Shown: piece by piece, positions 29,161 through 39,761 of the stretch
How positions within the stretch are numbered: position 1 is the first letter of the stretch
Layout: each line of letters starts with the position of its first letter
From: Hyaloraphidium curvatum
Taxonomy: Eukaryota; Monoblepharomycota; Hyaloraphidiomycetes; Hyaloraphidiales; Hyaloraphidiaceae
NCBI GenBank assembly: GCA_025558095.1
Contig: JAIVFI010000039.1
Location: 310,001-374,000 of the forward strand
Reading direction: 5' to 3'
Length of the DNA: 64,000 bases
Made by a program: the position numbers and the translations under genes
Notes under the pieces: model-generated
What the model was told of the DNA's origin: nothing
What the model saw: the letters and a program-made list of their open reading frames with translations, nothing else
Database searches by the model: none

Positions 29161-32100
29161 ATGCGCTCCGCCGCCCAGTGGGCCGCCGCGGCCCTCGCCG
29201 TTCTCGTGACCGCCGCGTTCGCCGGTGAGCGTCCCAAACGGCCCCCGCCGACGCCGCCGGTGCTGACACCCCCTCCGCACCGCAGCCGCCCAGACGTGCG
29301 ACCCGAACAATCTGTCGGGTTGGACGCTGCCGCACGGCTTCGTCGTGCAGCCATACCACGATGGCAAGGTGAAGGTGGGTGCTCCGACAACTTCCGCATC
29401 GCCGCACTCCGCCTGACCCATTGACCCCGCAGTTCGCCCGGTCGCTGGCCATCTCGGGCAACTCCAAGGTCGGCGGTCCATGGGTCACCTACGTGTCGGC
29501 GCTCGGCCTCTTCGGCGGCGACCTGAACGGCGTGCAGAACATCACCGCGCTCGTCGACCTGCTCGGGCGGGGCTCCGCGGACTACCCCGTCAACGTCGTC
29601 CCCGGCTCCCTGCTCGGCGACTCCAACATGCCGAACGGCATCGCGTGGTACCAGAACACCCTCTGGATCGCGGCCCTCAAGCCGGGCGTGTTCGGGCGGC
29701 TCTACAGGGTGGACAACGTGGACGCCATCGCCCTGGCCAACCGGGCCGCCAAGCCCGAGGAGGTGGTGCTGGTGCGCGACGACCTGCCGTCGGCCTTCAT
29801 GCACGGCTGGAAGTACCTGCGATTCGACAAGAACGGCAACCTCTACGTCCCCATCGGTGCCGACGACAACATCGCTCTGAGTTGGTGGCGTCGCTGCCTC
29901 CGCCTTGCATGCTCTGACGATCTCGCGATTCGCAGTGAACGGAACTGGCCGGGACGGCATCCTCAACGACAAGGTTACACCGCACGTCACCAACCCGTAC
30001 CAGAAGAATGCGTCAACGCCGGTCTTCTACTACTCGTCCATCTACAAGTTCGGCCCCTATCCTCCGACGGCGGCCACGGTCCCTGAATGGGTTGCATTTG
30101 GGGTGAGGATTTGCACCTCCCGCGCACCGACTCTGGCCAACGTTTTCTCGACAGGTCCGCAACACGGTCGGCTTCGACTTCCATCCCGTCACCGGCGACC
30201 TTTTCTTTACCGACAATGGCCGCGACAACATCGGTGGCCCCAACATGGCGGACCCGGTGCAGGGCACGATCACCAGCAACGCCCCCGACTGCGAGCTCAA
30301 CTACGCCGGGTCGACGTCCGGCAAGCTCCCCGCCCCCCGGTACTTCGGCTACCCCTATTGCCACACCGGGCCCGCCGGCGACGTGCAGGCCTCGGCGCCC
30401 TTCCTCCGCCCCGCCGGGATCGGCAAGGACATCGTGGACCCCGACACCAACGCCAACGAGACCGCGGTCAAATGCAGCGGCCCCGGGATCGTCCACACCT
30501 CGGCCGTGCAGGCCTTCGGCCCGCACATCGCACCTCTCGGGATGCGGTTCGGCAAGACGGTCACCAACGGCAACTTCCCCACCGAGTACACCGGCCCGGA
30601 CGTGATCTACGCCGCGCACCACGGGTCGTGGAACAGGCCCAAGGGGCTGATCGGCGCCCGGGTCATGCTGGTCAAGCTCGCCAACCGCGGCACCTCGGCC
30701 GGCAGCAGCGCGCAGCGGAGGCTGGAGCTCCGTGACGGGATGCCCCTTGACGAGAGGCAGCTCGCGGGCCGCGCGAGGCCGGTGCGCAGGACGACCACGA
30801 AGCGGCAGCGGGGGCTCGCGCTGAGGACCACGTCCAAAAGGATCGTCAGGACGACGTCCAAGAAAGTGGAGGAGAAGTCCAAGACCAAGACCACCACCAC
30901 GACCACGGCACTCGCGAAGCCCACGCAGGGCTCCGTCATCGACACGCCCTTCGGCATCAAGGTCATGGACCCTTCCCTCGTCGTCCCGCCCAAGGTGTCT
31001 TCCTACCAGGCCTTCTTTGCGGGCGGCGTGCCCGGCGACACCGGCCTCCTCCCCGACGGACCCAACCCGCCGGTGATCGGCTCCGGCAGCCTGTTCAACG
31101 GACGCCCGGTCGACATGGAATGGCTCCCCGATGGCTCTATGCTCATCAGTGACGACCAGAAGAACCGCGTGCTGAGGATCGCGTACTGCGGAACCGGACG
31201 ATTCCCCGCTTCATCGACGAGGCTGGGCATGGGCCGCTGCGGCGGCGTTCTCGCCCACGGCACCACCGGGGACTCTTCGGGCGTGAGGCAATCGACGCGA
31301 TCGGCGGCTCTCTGGAATGGCGGATGCACGGTCAACCTCGACGGGATCGGCGCGTCCAAGGGCACCAAGGCGTACCGGCGCTGCATCGAGTGGGACGTGA
31401 CCGGGCTGGGCAACTACGTCACGCTGGCGTTCACCCTGGTGACCGACCCGAGGAGCTCGTCGCGCTATATCGTGGATGCCGCGCTGGTAACGTTGGACTA
31501 TGAAGGAACGAACGGGAAAGGATGGGTGGGCCTCGCCATGGGGAAGCTTGCCGGGGCTGCGGTCGCCAAGCGCGAGGATGATGACGAAGGAGAGGGGGGA
31601 GGCGAGGTGGACAGCATGGTCGGCCTCAACTCGATCATCGCCAAGCCCTCGTCGGCCGCCCCCTCGGGCGCGGTCGTGAACGACCTCCAGCTCGGATCAA
31701 GCACATGCTCGCGCCCCGTGGCGTCCTGCTTCACCGCCACCACCGGTTACCTCGCCGCCGGCACGTCTCCTTCGGCGGGTGTTGCGGGCCGCGCGCTGGT
31801 GCAGACATTCTCCCTTGTTCTGTCGGCGGCAAACCTCAAGACGGTCTCGGCCTTCATCGGGCTCGGCGATGTGGATGCGAGCACCGGGGCGCTGAAGCAG
31901 CACTGGTGGGTGTCGGAGCAATTGCATGCATGTCTTTTGCGTCTGACGGAGCTTGCCCTGCAGGAAGCTTGCCAAGGTCTCGCTGCCCTTCCAGTCTTCG
32001 GACGTCGGCGCCGAACCCGTCCAGGGGACCATGGTCATCAACCCTGGTCTGTCATGGGCGGCAGCCAACTCTGGCGGCTCGACTCCGGCCGCGTACCCCA

Positions 32101-32672
32101 CCGCGCCGCCGTGCGTCTTCAAGGGCGAGACCTTCGACTCGTGCACCACCCTCACGGATGCCGGCGCCAGCATGACCTTCTTCTACTCGTCCAACGCCAC
32201 CGACTCCACCACCCTCCGCGTCGCCATCCGCGCCGCCGTCAACGGCCTCGGCGGCTCTTCCAAGGGCTGGATCGCCTGGGGCTTCAACCCTTCGTCGCCC
32301 GGCAGCATGATCGGCACGATCACCGCGTTTGCGCGCTACTCGGCTTCCGCACCTGGCGGCGCGACCTCCGCCGTCTTCCGCCTCGGTGGCTACGCGACCG
32401 GTGCCTTCACCGTCCCCTCGCCGAGCCCTTTCTCCGACCTCACCGCATCCTCCGACACGGACGGCACCGGCACCTACCTCAACCTCCGTTTCACCCTCCC
32501 GTGGTCGCTGGCTGGACAGGGCGGGTTCCTGGCCAACTACGCGGCGGGGGCGTACAACGGTGGGTCGGCGACCGGGGCCGACGGGATGGCGGCGCACGTG
32601 GGGGTGCCGCCCAAGGCGTGCATCAGGGGGGCGGGGATGGGGCCCGTGTCTCCGTGTGGAGGGTGTGCTTGA
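29161..32672 (+). CDS. Secreted sorbosone/PQQ-type sugar dehydrogenase fused to DOMON domains
   Basis: Exons 29161..29224, 29286..29374, 29433..29880, 29936..30090, 30155..31905 and 31964..32672 join in frame to 1071 aa. A signal peptide is encoded mainly by exon 1. The beta-propeller resembles L-sorbosone dehydrogenase and fungal AA12 PQQ enzymes: WTLPHGFVVQPYH, VGFDFHPVTGDLFFTDNGRD, GPDVIYAAHHGSWNRPKG, DMEWLPDGSMLISDD. A Lys/Arg/Thr-rich insert of about 70 residues interrupts the propeller (TTSKRIVRTTSKKVEEK). Two DOMON-like segments follow (GKGWVGLAMG; then GWIAWGFNPSSPGSMIG, as in plant AIR12-type DOMON). A likely role is extracellular oxidation of sugars with electrons passed through a DOMON heme. 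Cofactors are inferred from families, not proven here. Confidence 0.8.
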
Positions 32673-32922
32673 TCTGCGTGAGGAGCGATTGACTTCTGTA
32701 TCTATCTGGGACATTGACATCGATATGAGCGTCGCCGGGTATTGCGTCCACGTGCTCAGCAAGCGGGGCTCAAAATCCGTCGTGCTGTTACATGCAGCGA
32801 TGAAGATGAATCTGATTGCACCGGGAATCTTCCTGCCGGTGAACGAGCGTCGTGTGTTATAGGCGACCCTGACTCGAGCGTGGACTGTCGGTGGCTTCCC
32901 GACCAGACCGCCACGTGCCAAC

Positions 32923-34147
32923 ATGCACGCGTCCGGCGCTGCGGCCCCGACGTCCAGCGTGCCGTGCCAGTTCTATCGGCTCGGCACGTGCCGCTACGGC
33001 TCGCGCTGCCGGTTCTTGCACGACGCGCCTGCCGCTCCGGCCACCCGCGCCTCCCCGACCCCCGGCGGCCGCGAGCACTGCCGCTTCTTCGACGCCGGAC
33101 GCTGCCGCTGCGGCGCCCAATGCCGCTTCGCACACGCGGCACACGTGGCGGAGGAGATTGCCGGGGAGCCGCGGGTGCCGGACCGGCCGCCCGCCCTCCA
33201 AGCTCCGCCCGCACGCCCCCCCGCGGAGCAGGCCCCGGCCGTCCCCTTCGAGCTCTTCCACCGCATCGCGGACTTCCTGGAGGCCGGCGTGGAGGGGCAC
33301 CAGTACTCGCGCTTTGCCGACACCGTGGTGCTCGCGCAGACCTGCCGCGCTCTCAGGGCGCAGCTGGCCGGGCGTCTGCGCAGGCGGTTCCTCGAGCTGT
33401 TGCGGGAATGGGACGTCGAGGTCTACGCGAGCCTCGTGCTCAACTTTGATCCGCGGAGGTGGGAACGCCGCGCCATGCCCTGCTCTTCCCGTTCGCGCCG
33501 ACCGTCAGCGGGGCCGGCACCGGCATGCGGCCCAAGGGAGACACATGGGTTCAGACGATTGCGGGGGCTCCCGTGGCGCTCAGCACGGTCGCGGGATCGG
33601 CCTACGGCAAGGGCAAGGTGCCCTCGCTCGGCGTGCCCCACGGCAGCCCGGTGCCGGGCTTCCCCGCTGAGGCGTCCCTCGCGCTCTGGATCAACCTGTG
33701 CGAAAGGGAGCCCGGCGACCCGTACGGCGCTGGCGTCCGCTCGCTGCAGATCTGCGGGGGACACTGGCCGCCCGAGCTCGTGCTGCCCCTCTCGATCCCG
33801 ATCCGCGGCGGGCCCCACTGGCGCCCGCGCACCGCCCGGCTGGACACCGGAGACCCCCGAATCAGCCTCGAGATCCGCGTGGAAGGTGCGCTCCAGCGGG
33901 TCTTCCTGAAGCGCATCTACGCCTCCGTGGATCTCCTGGAGGAGCTCTGGCGACGCAGCGCAGCCGCATCAGGAGGTCCGGACCGTTCTGGGCGAACGCT
34001 TCCGGGATCAGGGAGGTCGTGTGCGGGCGGTGCGGCATCTTTGGGCACCGCTTCGAGGACTGCCCGGTCGACCACATGGGGAGGGTGCTTCGTGCGACGA
34101 TCCCGCTCGACGAGGAGGAAAGGGAGGACGCGGTTGAAGAGTTGTAG
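32923..34147 (+). CDS. Zinc-finger protein: two CCCH fingers, F-box-like segment, C-terminal CCHC knuckle
   Basis: The N-terminus has two CCCH fingers, CQFYRLGTCRYGSRCRFLH and CRFFDAGRCRCGAQCRFAH, both C-x7-C-x5-C-x3-H. Then comes VPFELFHRIADFLEA, F-box-like. A 50-nt intron (33459..33508, GTGGGA) joins NFDPR to SGAGTGMRP in frame. Near the C-terminus a zinc knuckle CGRCGIFGHRFEDC is followed by an acidic tail ending EEL at 34147. A second frame change around 33930-34020 needs another intron; the best candidate joins GTGGAT at 33927 to an acceptor just before VVCGRCG, but this is not settled. CCCH fingers usually bind RNA, so an RNA-linked ubiquitin adaptor is possible. I know no family with this exact layout. 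Confidence 0.65.
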
Positions 34148-34207
34148 CTTCTAGCATTTGGCCCAGAAACGCGCTTCATTGTGTCTTGACTTCTCCAATT
34201 CCGTGTC

Positions 34208-35086
34208 TCACATCTTTGCCACCTCCTCGACCCATTCCTTTCCATACGCCTCCGCAATGACCTTCCGCACCTCCTCCACGAACCGCGCGGCGGATCCCTT
34301 GCAGTAGTGGATCTCATGCCCGACGTTGTCGAACGCGGCGATCCGCATCCGCGGCGCCAGCGCCGCAAAGTCCCCCTCGAGCCCGGGGGGAAACGCCGCC
34401 CCCCACTTCGGGTTCCCGATGAGCAGCACGCCGGGAACGTCCACCTTGCCCGAAGGCGTCAGGCTCCCGAACCCGCTGTCGAGCTGCAGGAACATCTCCT
34501 CGTCCATCGCCAGGAAGCCCTCCCCCACCGCCAGCTGCATCCTGGGCGACATGTGCTCTTCCTTGGTGCCGAGCCCAGGGCGGGGGTAGGCGGCGCGGGC
34601 GGTCTTAGCGGCGATGTCCTCGGCCGTCCAACCCTTGCGCTTGGCCGACGCGATGAACCGGCCCATAACGCGGAACCCGTCGATCAGATGCTTGTCCTGC
34701 TCCGACGACACATCGAACCAGGGGTTGGTATCCTCGATGACCAGCGCCCTGACCAGATCCGGCCTCTTTGACGCGAGCATGGCGCCCAGCCCGCCGCCGA
34801 GCGAGTGGCCCACGACCACGGCGGGGCCTGACACCTTTTCGAGGAACGCCTCGACGTCCGCGGCCATCGACGCGACGGAGTACCGCCCCGGCGTGCGGGA
34901 GCTGCCGCCGTGGCCGCGGACGTCGAGGGCGTAGCACCGCAGCCGCGGGAAGCGGGGAATGACCTCGGCCCAGCACGACCGGGAGGCGGTGAAGCCGTGG
35001 ATGAAGACGACGGGCGGGGCGGAGGGCGGGCCGGTGGCGGAGAAGGAGATGGTGGCGTCGGGGAGCTCCAGCGTGAGGGAGGCCAT
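34208..35086 (-). CDS. Alpha/beta-hydrolase
   Basis: An intronless frame of 292 aa. The fold markers are VVFIHGFTASRSCW (oxyanion HG), LDVRGHGGSS, the nucleophile elbow GHSLGG and the catalytic His in NVGHEIHY; the acid is probably the Asp in VEDTNPW or a later one. There is no signal peptide, so it should be cytosolic. It resembles the broad group of haloperoxidase/epoxide-hydrolase-like esterases, and the substrate cannot be named. Its stop lies 60 bp from the 3' end of the convergent zinc-finger gene. Confidence 0.85.
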   Translation of the reverse strand: MASLTLELPDATISFSATGPPSAPPVVFIHGFTASRSCWAEVIPRFPRLRCYALDVRGHGGSSRTPGRYSVASMAADVEAFLEKVSGPAVVVGHSLGGGLGAMLASKRPDLVRALVIEDTNPWFDVSSEQDKHLIDGFRVMGRFIASAKRKGWTAEDIAAKTARAAYPRPGLGTKEEHMSPRMQLAVGEGFLAMDEEMFLQLDSGFGSLTPSGKVDVPGVLLIGNPKWGAAFPPGLEGDFAALAPRMRIAAFDNVGHEIHYCKGSAARFVEEVRKVIAEAYGKEWVEEVAKM

Positions 35087-35302
35087 CGTTGTGCGGGTGG
35101 GATTCGCGGGAGACGTTTTGGAAGCTTCTGTGAGAAGGCTCTGAGAAGGCTCGTGGCTCTTCCCAGAATCCCCTGAGGCTCGGACTCCGAGTCTCCGCTA
35201 GGAAATGCAGCAATCATGGATTTCTACTCTACATGCTCTGCGATTCGTGGATGGATTGCATGCAAGCGATGCAGGGGACACGGAATCCTGCCGTCGCCAT
35301 CT

Positions 35303-35968
35303 TCACTCCTCTTGGTACAGCCTGCTGAACCGCGGCCCTCCCGCGCCGCCGGAGTGCGCCTCGATCTGCTCGCGCACCCTCCTGTGGTCGTCGTCCGCCT
35401 CGTCGTCCGACCCGTTGCCCTTCCGCCCCTGCGACGCCCGTCCCCGTGCCGGAGCCTGCCCCGCACCGGCAATCGCGGCCTGAGAAACCCCCACCGCATT
35501 GTTCTCCCTGTCCTCTGCCTCCTTGATCCCCGCCTCTAACGTCCTCCTGAACCTCGACGCGTCCCACCGGCCGGCAAACTCCACCGCGACCCTCCACTCG
35601 CCCTCCGCGTCCATTCGCTCCTTCCACTCGGCCCGCCGGCCCTCGAAGCACGCCTTTATCGCGGGCTCGGCGGGCTGCGCGAGCAAGAGGTCGCCCGAGG
35701 GGGAGAAGGCCGAGATCCAGGTGACCCCTGCGTCCGTTCGCTCGAGCTCCGCGGTGGCCGGTTCCGCGGGCCCCGGGGGGCCGTTCGGCGGGAGGCGGAC
35801 GAGCGTCGCGGCTGCCGAGAAGAGGGTGCCCGTTTGCGGCGGGGAGTCGGCGGGCACGAAGCGCGCGATGAGGGCGCGCAGGTGACGTGGGGGATAGGCG
35901 TAGAGAGCGAGGGCCGCGAGGGCGGCGCCTGCCAGGGCCACGGGGAGCACGGGGACGCGTAGGGACAT
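35303..35968 (-). CDS. Single-pass membrane protein of unknown function
   Basis: 221 aa from the ATG at 35968. One strong membrane segment lies at the N-terminus (about residues 8-26, LPVALAGAALAALALYAYP). A soluble region follows with VTWISAFSPSGDLLLAQ and a charged helical part (RRAEWKERMDAEGEWRVAVEF). The C-terminus is low-complexity and charged, ending SRLYQEE. The frame extends 60 codons upstream to another ATG at 36148, but that part is not protein-like and would bury the anchor. No domain recognised. Confidence 0.6.
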   Translation of the reverse strand: MSLRVPVLPVALAGAALAALALYAYPPRHLRALIARFVPADSPPQTGTLFSAAATLVRLPPNGPPGPAEPATAELERTDAGVTWISAFSPSGDLLLAQPAEPAIKACFEGRRAEWKERMDAEGEWRVAVEFAGRWDASRFRRTLEAGIKEAEDRENNAVGVSQAAIAGAGQAPARGRASQGRKGNGSDDEADDDHRRVREQIEAHSGGAGGPRFSRLYQEE

Positions 35969-36152
35969 TTCGATGAGAGGCGATGAGGCCGACAGGGCCC
36001 TGGAGAGAGGGATGTTTGGTTGTCCGACCCGTGGAGTCTGCGTCAACTCCGTTGCGCGCGCCTCACCCTGCTCGCGGCTGCCTCTGCAGACGTCCTGTCC
36101 TCCCTGTATCGATGAATCAAATGCCATCGGGGCGGTGCAGCCTCCCACGTCT

Positions 36153-37392
36153 CTACTCCATTTTGAACCACCTCTCGAGCTTCGCGCTCGCCCACGTCTC
36201 CTTCTCCTTCAGATACTCGGCCGTCGGGCCCGTCACCGCCACCACCGGCTCATCCCCCCCGAAGATGTTGGCGTCGAACTGGTGCACCTTGCCCTTGCCA
36301 AACTCAATGTAGCACACCCCCTTGTGCTGGTACTTGAACGGCCTCTCCTGCCCCGTGACCCGCGCGATGATCTGCTCCGCGACCGCGGCCGCGCCGTTCT
36401 CGGCGAAGCTGCCGGCCTTGGGCGCCTGCATCTGCCCGACGGCGATGCCCATGACGTCACCGATGGCCCAGACGTCCGCGTGCTCCGTCGCGAGCGTCTT
36501 GGGGTCCACCTTGATGAAACCCGAGGGCCCGTTGGACATGCCCGAGGCCTTGACCACCGCCGGCGCGGTGTGCGCCGGGATGCCGAAGAAGTAGTCGTAC
36601 GACATCTTCTCGTCCTTGCCCTTGATCGAGATGGTCTTGGTCTTGCCGTCGATCAGGGCCACGGGGTGCGACCCGTGGAAGGTGATGCCGAGCTCCGCAA
36701 GCCGCCCGTTGAGGACGGCGCTGCCCGACTTTGTCAGGGGCAGGACGATGGGGTTCGGGGATATGACCTCGATCTGGCACTTGTCGCGGATGCCCTTTTC
36801 CACGAGCAGGTCGTGGAGCTGCAGGACGACCTCGAACGGCGCAGGGGGGCACTTGTAGGGGGGTTGGAGGATCCCGAACACGATCTGGAAGGCCGTGGAC
36901 GGCTTCAGCTCCCCGAAAACCCACCACAGACACTGTTCCCACCTTGCCCTCGGTGATGCCGTCCACTACCGGCGCGCAGGCCTTCGCCCCGGGGACCGAG
37001 TAGAACTCGTTGGCCGTCCCCTCGTCCAGGGCCTCCTTGAAGCCCGGTGTCGCCTCGAAGGCATAGTCAGCCCCGAGCGCCACGACCAGATAGTCCGCCT
37101 CGTGTGTCCCCTGGTCCGTCGTGACGGATTTGGCGGCCGGATCGATCTTGACGACCTTCTCCGCGAGGAACTTCACGCCGGGCGCCCTGATCCGGTCGTA
37201 GGGCACGTAATCCCGGCGCTGGCCAAAGACCATGTCGATTTTGAAGAGGCCGACCATGAACCCGAGCGGGTTCGAGTCCACAATCGTGATGTCCACGGCC
37301 TTGCCGAGCTCCTCGATGAGCCGCGTCGCGAGCTCGAGGCCGCCGAACCCGGCGCCGAGGATCAGCACGCGCGGCTTCGCGGCGTCGGACAT
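36153..37392 (-). CDS. FAD-dependent oxidoreductase, sulfide:quinone reductase / flavocytochrome c-like
   Basis: Exons complement(36943..37392) and (36153..36884) with a 58-nt intron (GTGGGA) give 393 aa. The FAD site is LILGAGFGGLELA (GxGxxG) near the N-terminus; the second FAD motif is ADVWAIGDVMGIAVGQMQAP. Two cysteines fall where SQR-type enzymes carry redox cysteines: YKCPPAPFE, right after the splice, and KGVCYIEFG. The sequence around FGILQPPYKCPPAPFEVV is typical of the SQR/FCSD group. It may oxidise sulfide or a related donor and pass electrons to quinone; mitochondrial targeting is not obvious. An NADH- or ferredoxin-linked homolog remains possible. Confidence 0.8.
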
Positions 37393-37852
37393 GGCGGGGC
37401 GTCAAGAGACGGGTGCGTCCGCCGCGCGGGAGCTGACTGTGAGACCCTCGCCGGGCGGGATGTGGGTTGGTGAAGGGGGACAGCTTGGTCATCACAAGAT
37501 TCCTTGTCCCCCATCCCATCCCCAATCGCCCATTGGGACGTAAATCAGGAGATATATCGCGTTGGACGCGCTCCCGACGCGTAGGATTACCGGATCGGCA
37601 GATACCGCAGATGGACGACCCGGATGCGACGGGCTTTTGCCGTGTGGGTCTCCGGCCCCGGCTCTGTCGCCCCGAGGGACTCCTTGCCCTGGACGCGTTG
37701 GAGCCTCTCGGATGAACCGTCCGCGACGCTTTGGGATTCATCACAGGCGGATTCACATGCTCGCCTTTGATTGACTGACTGACGGACTTCTTGATTGACT
37801 GACTTTCGGACGGCGCCACCCCGCCCCCTCTGCGAACGACTGGGCCGCGACG
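37393..37852. other. Intergenic region between divergent genes, 460 bp
   Basis: It holds the promoters of the SQR-like gene (minus) and the surface protein (plus). The only pattern I see is a 14-bp direct repeat near its right end. Confidence 0.4.
37767..37804. repeat. 14-bp direct repeat TTGATTGACTGACT
   Basis: Perfect copies at 37767..37780 and 37791..37804, spaced 24 bp start to start, about 50-85 bp upstream of the surface-protein start codon. It could be regulatory or a simple duplication. Confidence 0.7.
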
Positions 37853-39597
37853 ATGCCCGCCTCGCTATTCCTTGCCCTCGCGCTGCTTCTTGCTGCCCCT
37901 GCTCGCGGCCAGGGCCCGCCGGAGTACACCTGCGGGAGCTACGAGACGTGCGTCGGCTGGCGGGATAAGGCGGTGGACCGGAACCAAAAGTTCATGGAGT
38001 GCGTCGGAGATTACTGCAGCGACCTGAACACATACATTCGACGCCGGTTCGGTGCCACAAGGTACCTCGACGACGGCAGCGGTTATACGTACTTGGATTG
38101 CTGTCTCTGTGACAGGAAGTACTACCAGGTACGGGCGCCCGGGACTTTCCCCACCTGCGGTAACGCTAACAGTTTGCAACAGGCGGCCGTAATCAACCAC
38201 AAGTGCCTCGACTTGACCTTGTCTTGGGTCGAGAAGAACCTCGCGAGGTGCGGGCAGTACAACTGCTCGCTGAAGGACGCCACCAGCACCACCACCACCA
38301 AGACGCCAACTTCGGGCACGACCTTCTCGACAGCCACGTCGGAGTCGGGACCTTCGGGCGCTTCCGGGACGATCGGTACTGGGACCGCCAACCAAGGCGG
38401 CCCTGGGACCACGATGGGCCCTGCTTCGCCGCCTGCACCTCCCACCGACGTCGGCCCCGCCACGTCAGCCGTCAACACCGCTGCGACGACGGGGGTCCAG
38501 ACCACGGGGACCATCCAGACCACGGCGGCCATCCAGACCACGGCTGCCATCCCGAGCACCCCGGCCCAACCCACGGATCCCCCCGCCCCGCCCTCTGATT
38601 TCCCGGCCCCGCAGCCCACGGCGCGCCTCGGCTGCCAGTTTTTGTGCACGCCCGAGGCCCACCGCGATGCGCTCGATGATGACCTGCCCCCCGGGGTCAC
38701 CGCCTTCGACGACGACGGGGAGCCCGTCTCGGACTCGGACCGGAGCTCGCTGGGACTCGACGGACTCGGCACGTCGCTCAGGAACCTGATCTCACTGCCC
38801 AAGGACGCGCTCGTGCACATCAAGCAGGCCGCAAAGCGACCCTTGGAGCGGCTCAAGGAAGCCTACAAGCCCGGGGGTTTGCTGGGGTTAATCGTCGTCG
38901 GCGAGCTGGGGCAGGACAGTCTAAAGATTGTGGATGGCGTGGGACAGGCGGTGCGTGCAAATCTGGGCTCCCCAAGCCGCAAGTCGGACTGACTCTCCTT
39001 GGTCGTTGGCAGTTCGAAGGCGTCACGGATCCGAACCAGGATACGGACCGGGCCATCACGACGATCGAAACCTCGATCAATAAGTTCGTGCTCAAGCTCA
39101 CCGGGGTGCGCCCCTCGGACGTGTCAACCGGCCCGGACGGGACCAGCAAGCGGAGCGGCATCGAGGCCCGCCAGGCGGGCTCCACCGTCACCTTTACCAC
39201 GGGGTACGCATATTCGGACAAGCTTTTGTCCGTAGGAGTCTACGATTCGGACGGGAACCTGTTTGCACGCGCGAGCTACGAGCTGCAGGGCACCGCGCCA
39301 TCTTTCCTCCCCGTGCGGATCCGGCTCGTTGCGATCGCGAGAAACGAGACGTCCGGTACGGCAAGTAGCGCAATGCCCGTATCGGCAAGCAGAACATCAT
39401 CGGCACCAACGGGCAGCACGGGCACCAGGACCAGTAGCACTTTGGCGACGACGACTCTGCCCGCACCGACGACAAGTGCGAGCAGGGCGGCGACGGCGCA
39501 GCCGACAACCTCCCGGCCCAGCGGTGCGGCGGGGTTCTCCAAGCGGTCGATTTGGGTTACGATCATTGCGATCGCCGTGCTGCTGCTCTTTTCGTGA
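37853..39597 (+). CDS. Mucin-like, probably GPI-anchored surface protein
   Basis: Exons 37853..38950 and 39013..39597 (62-nt intron, GTGCGT) give 560 aa. It has a signal peptide (LFLALALLLAAPARG), a Cys-rich N-terminal domain (CGSYETCVGW, CVGDYCSDL, DCCLCDRK) and a Thr/Ser/Pro-rich stretch with TTAAIQTTAAI repeats. A second folded part follows (FEGVTDPNQDTDRAI ... TTGYAYSDKLLSVGVYDSDG), then another Ser/Thr-rich tail and a terminal hydrophobic segment (IWVTIIAIAVLLLFS) with nothing after it, the pattern of a GPI-attachment signal. A 54-nt stretch (38129..38182, GTACGG...ACAG) may be a further intron; it is a multiple of three without a stop, so both forms are open. Function unknown; probably cell surface. 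Confidence 0.75.
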
Positions 39598-39761
39598 TCG
39601 CGGAAGGAGGCTGCGTCGGAGCGGCTTCTGATGGATGCGGCGGCGGAAAGTCAGCTCGTTGCTATAGGCGAGGGCCGTGAATTGTAGTTTATTCAATTCG
39701 TTGGATAATGGTATCAGTGGAACAGTCAGGTGTGGCTTGTCGACGGACGAATGAAGCAATG

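Noticed and set aside
36153-37392. Naming the flavoprotein an apoptosis-inducing-factor or NDH-2 homolog
   Set aside because: The YKCPPAP and KGVCY cysteines and the ILQPPYKCPPAPFE block fit the SQR/flavocytochrome c group better.
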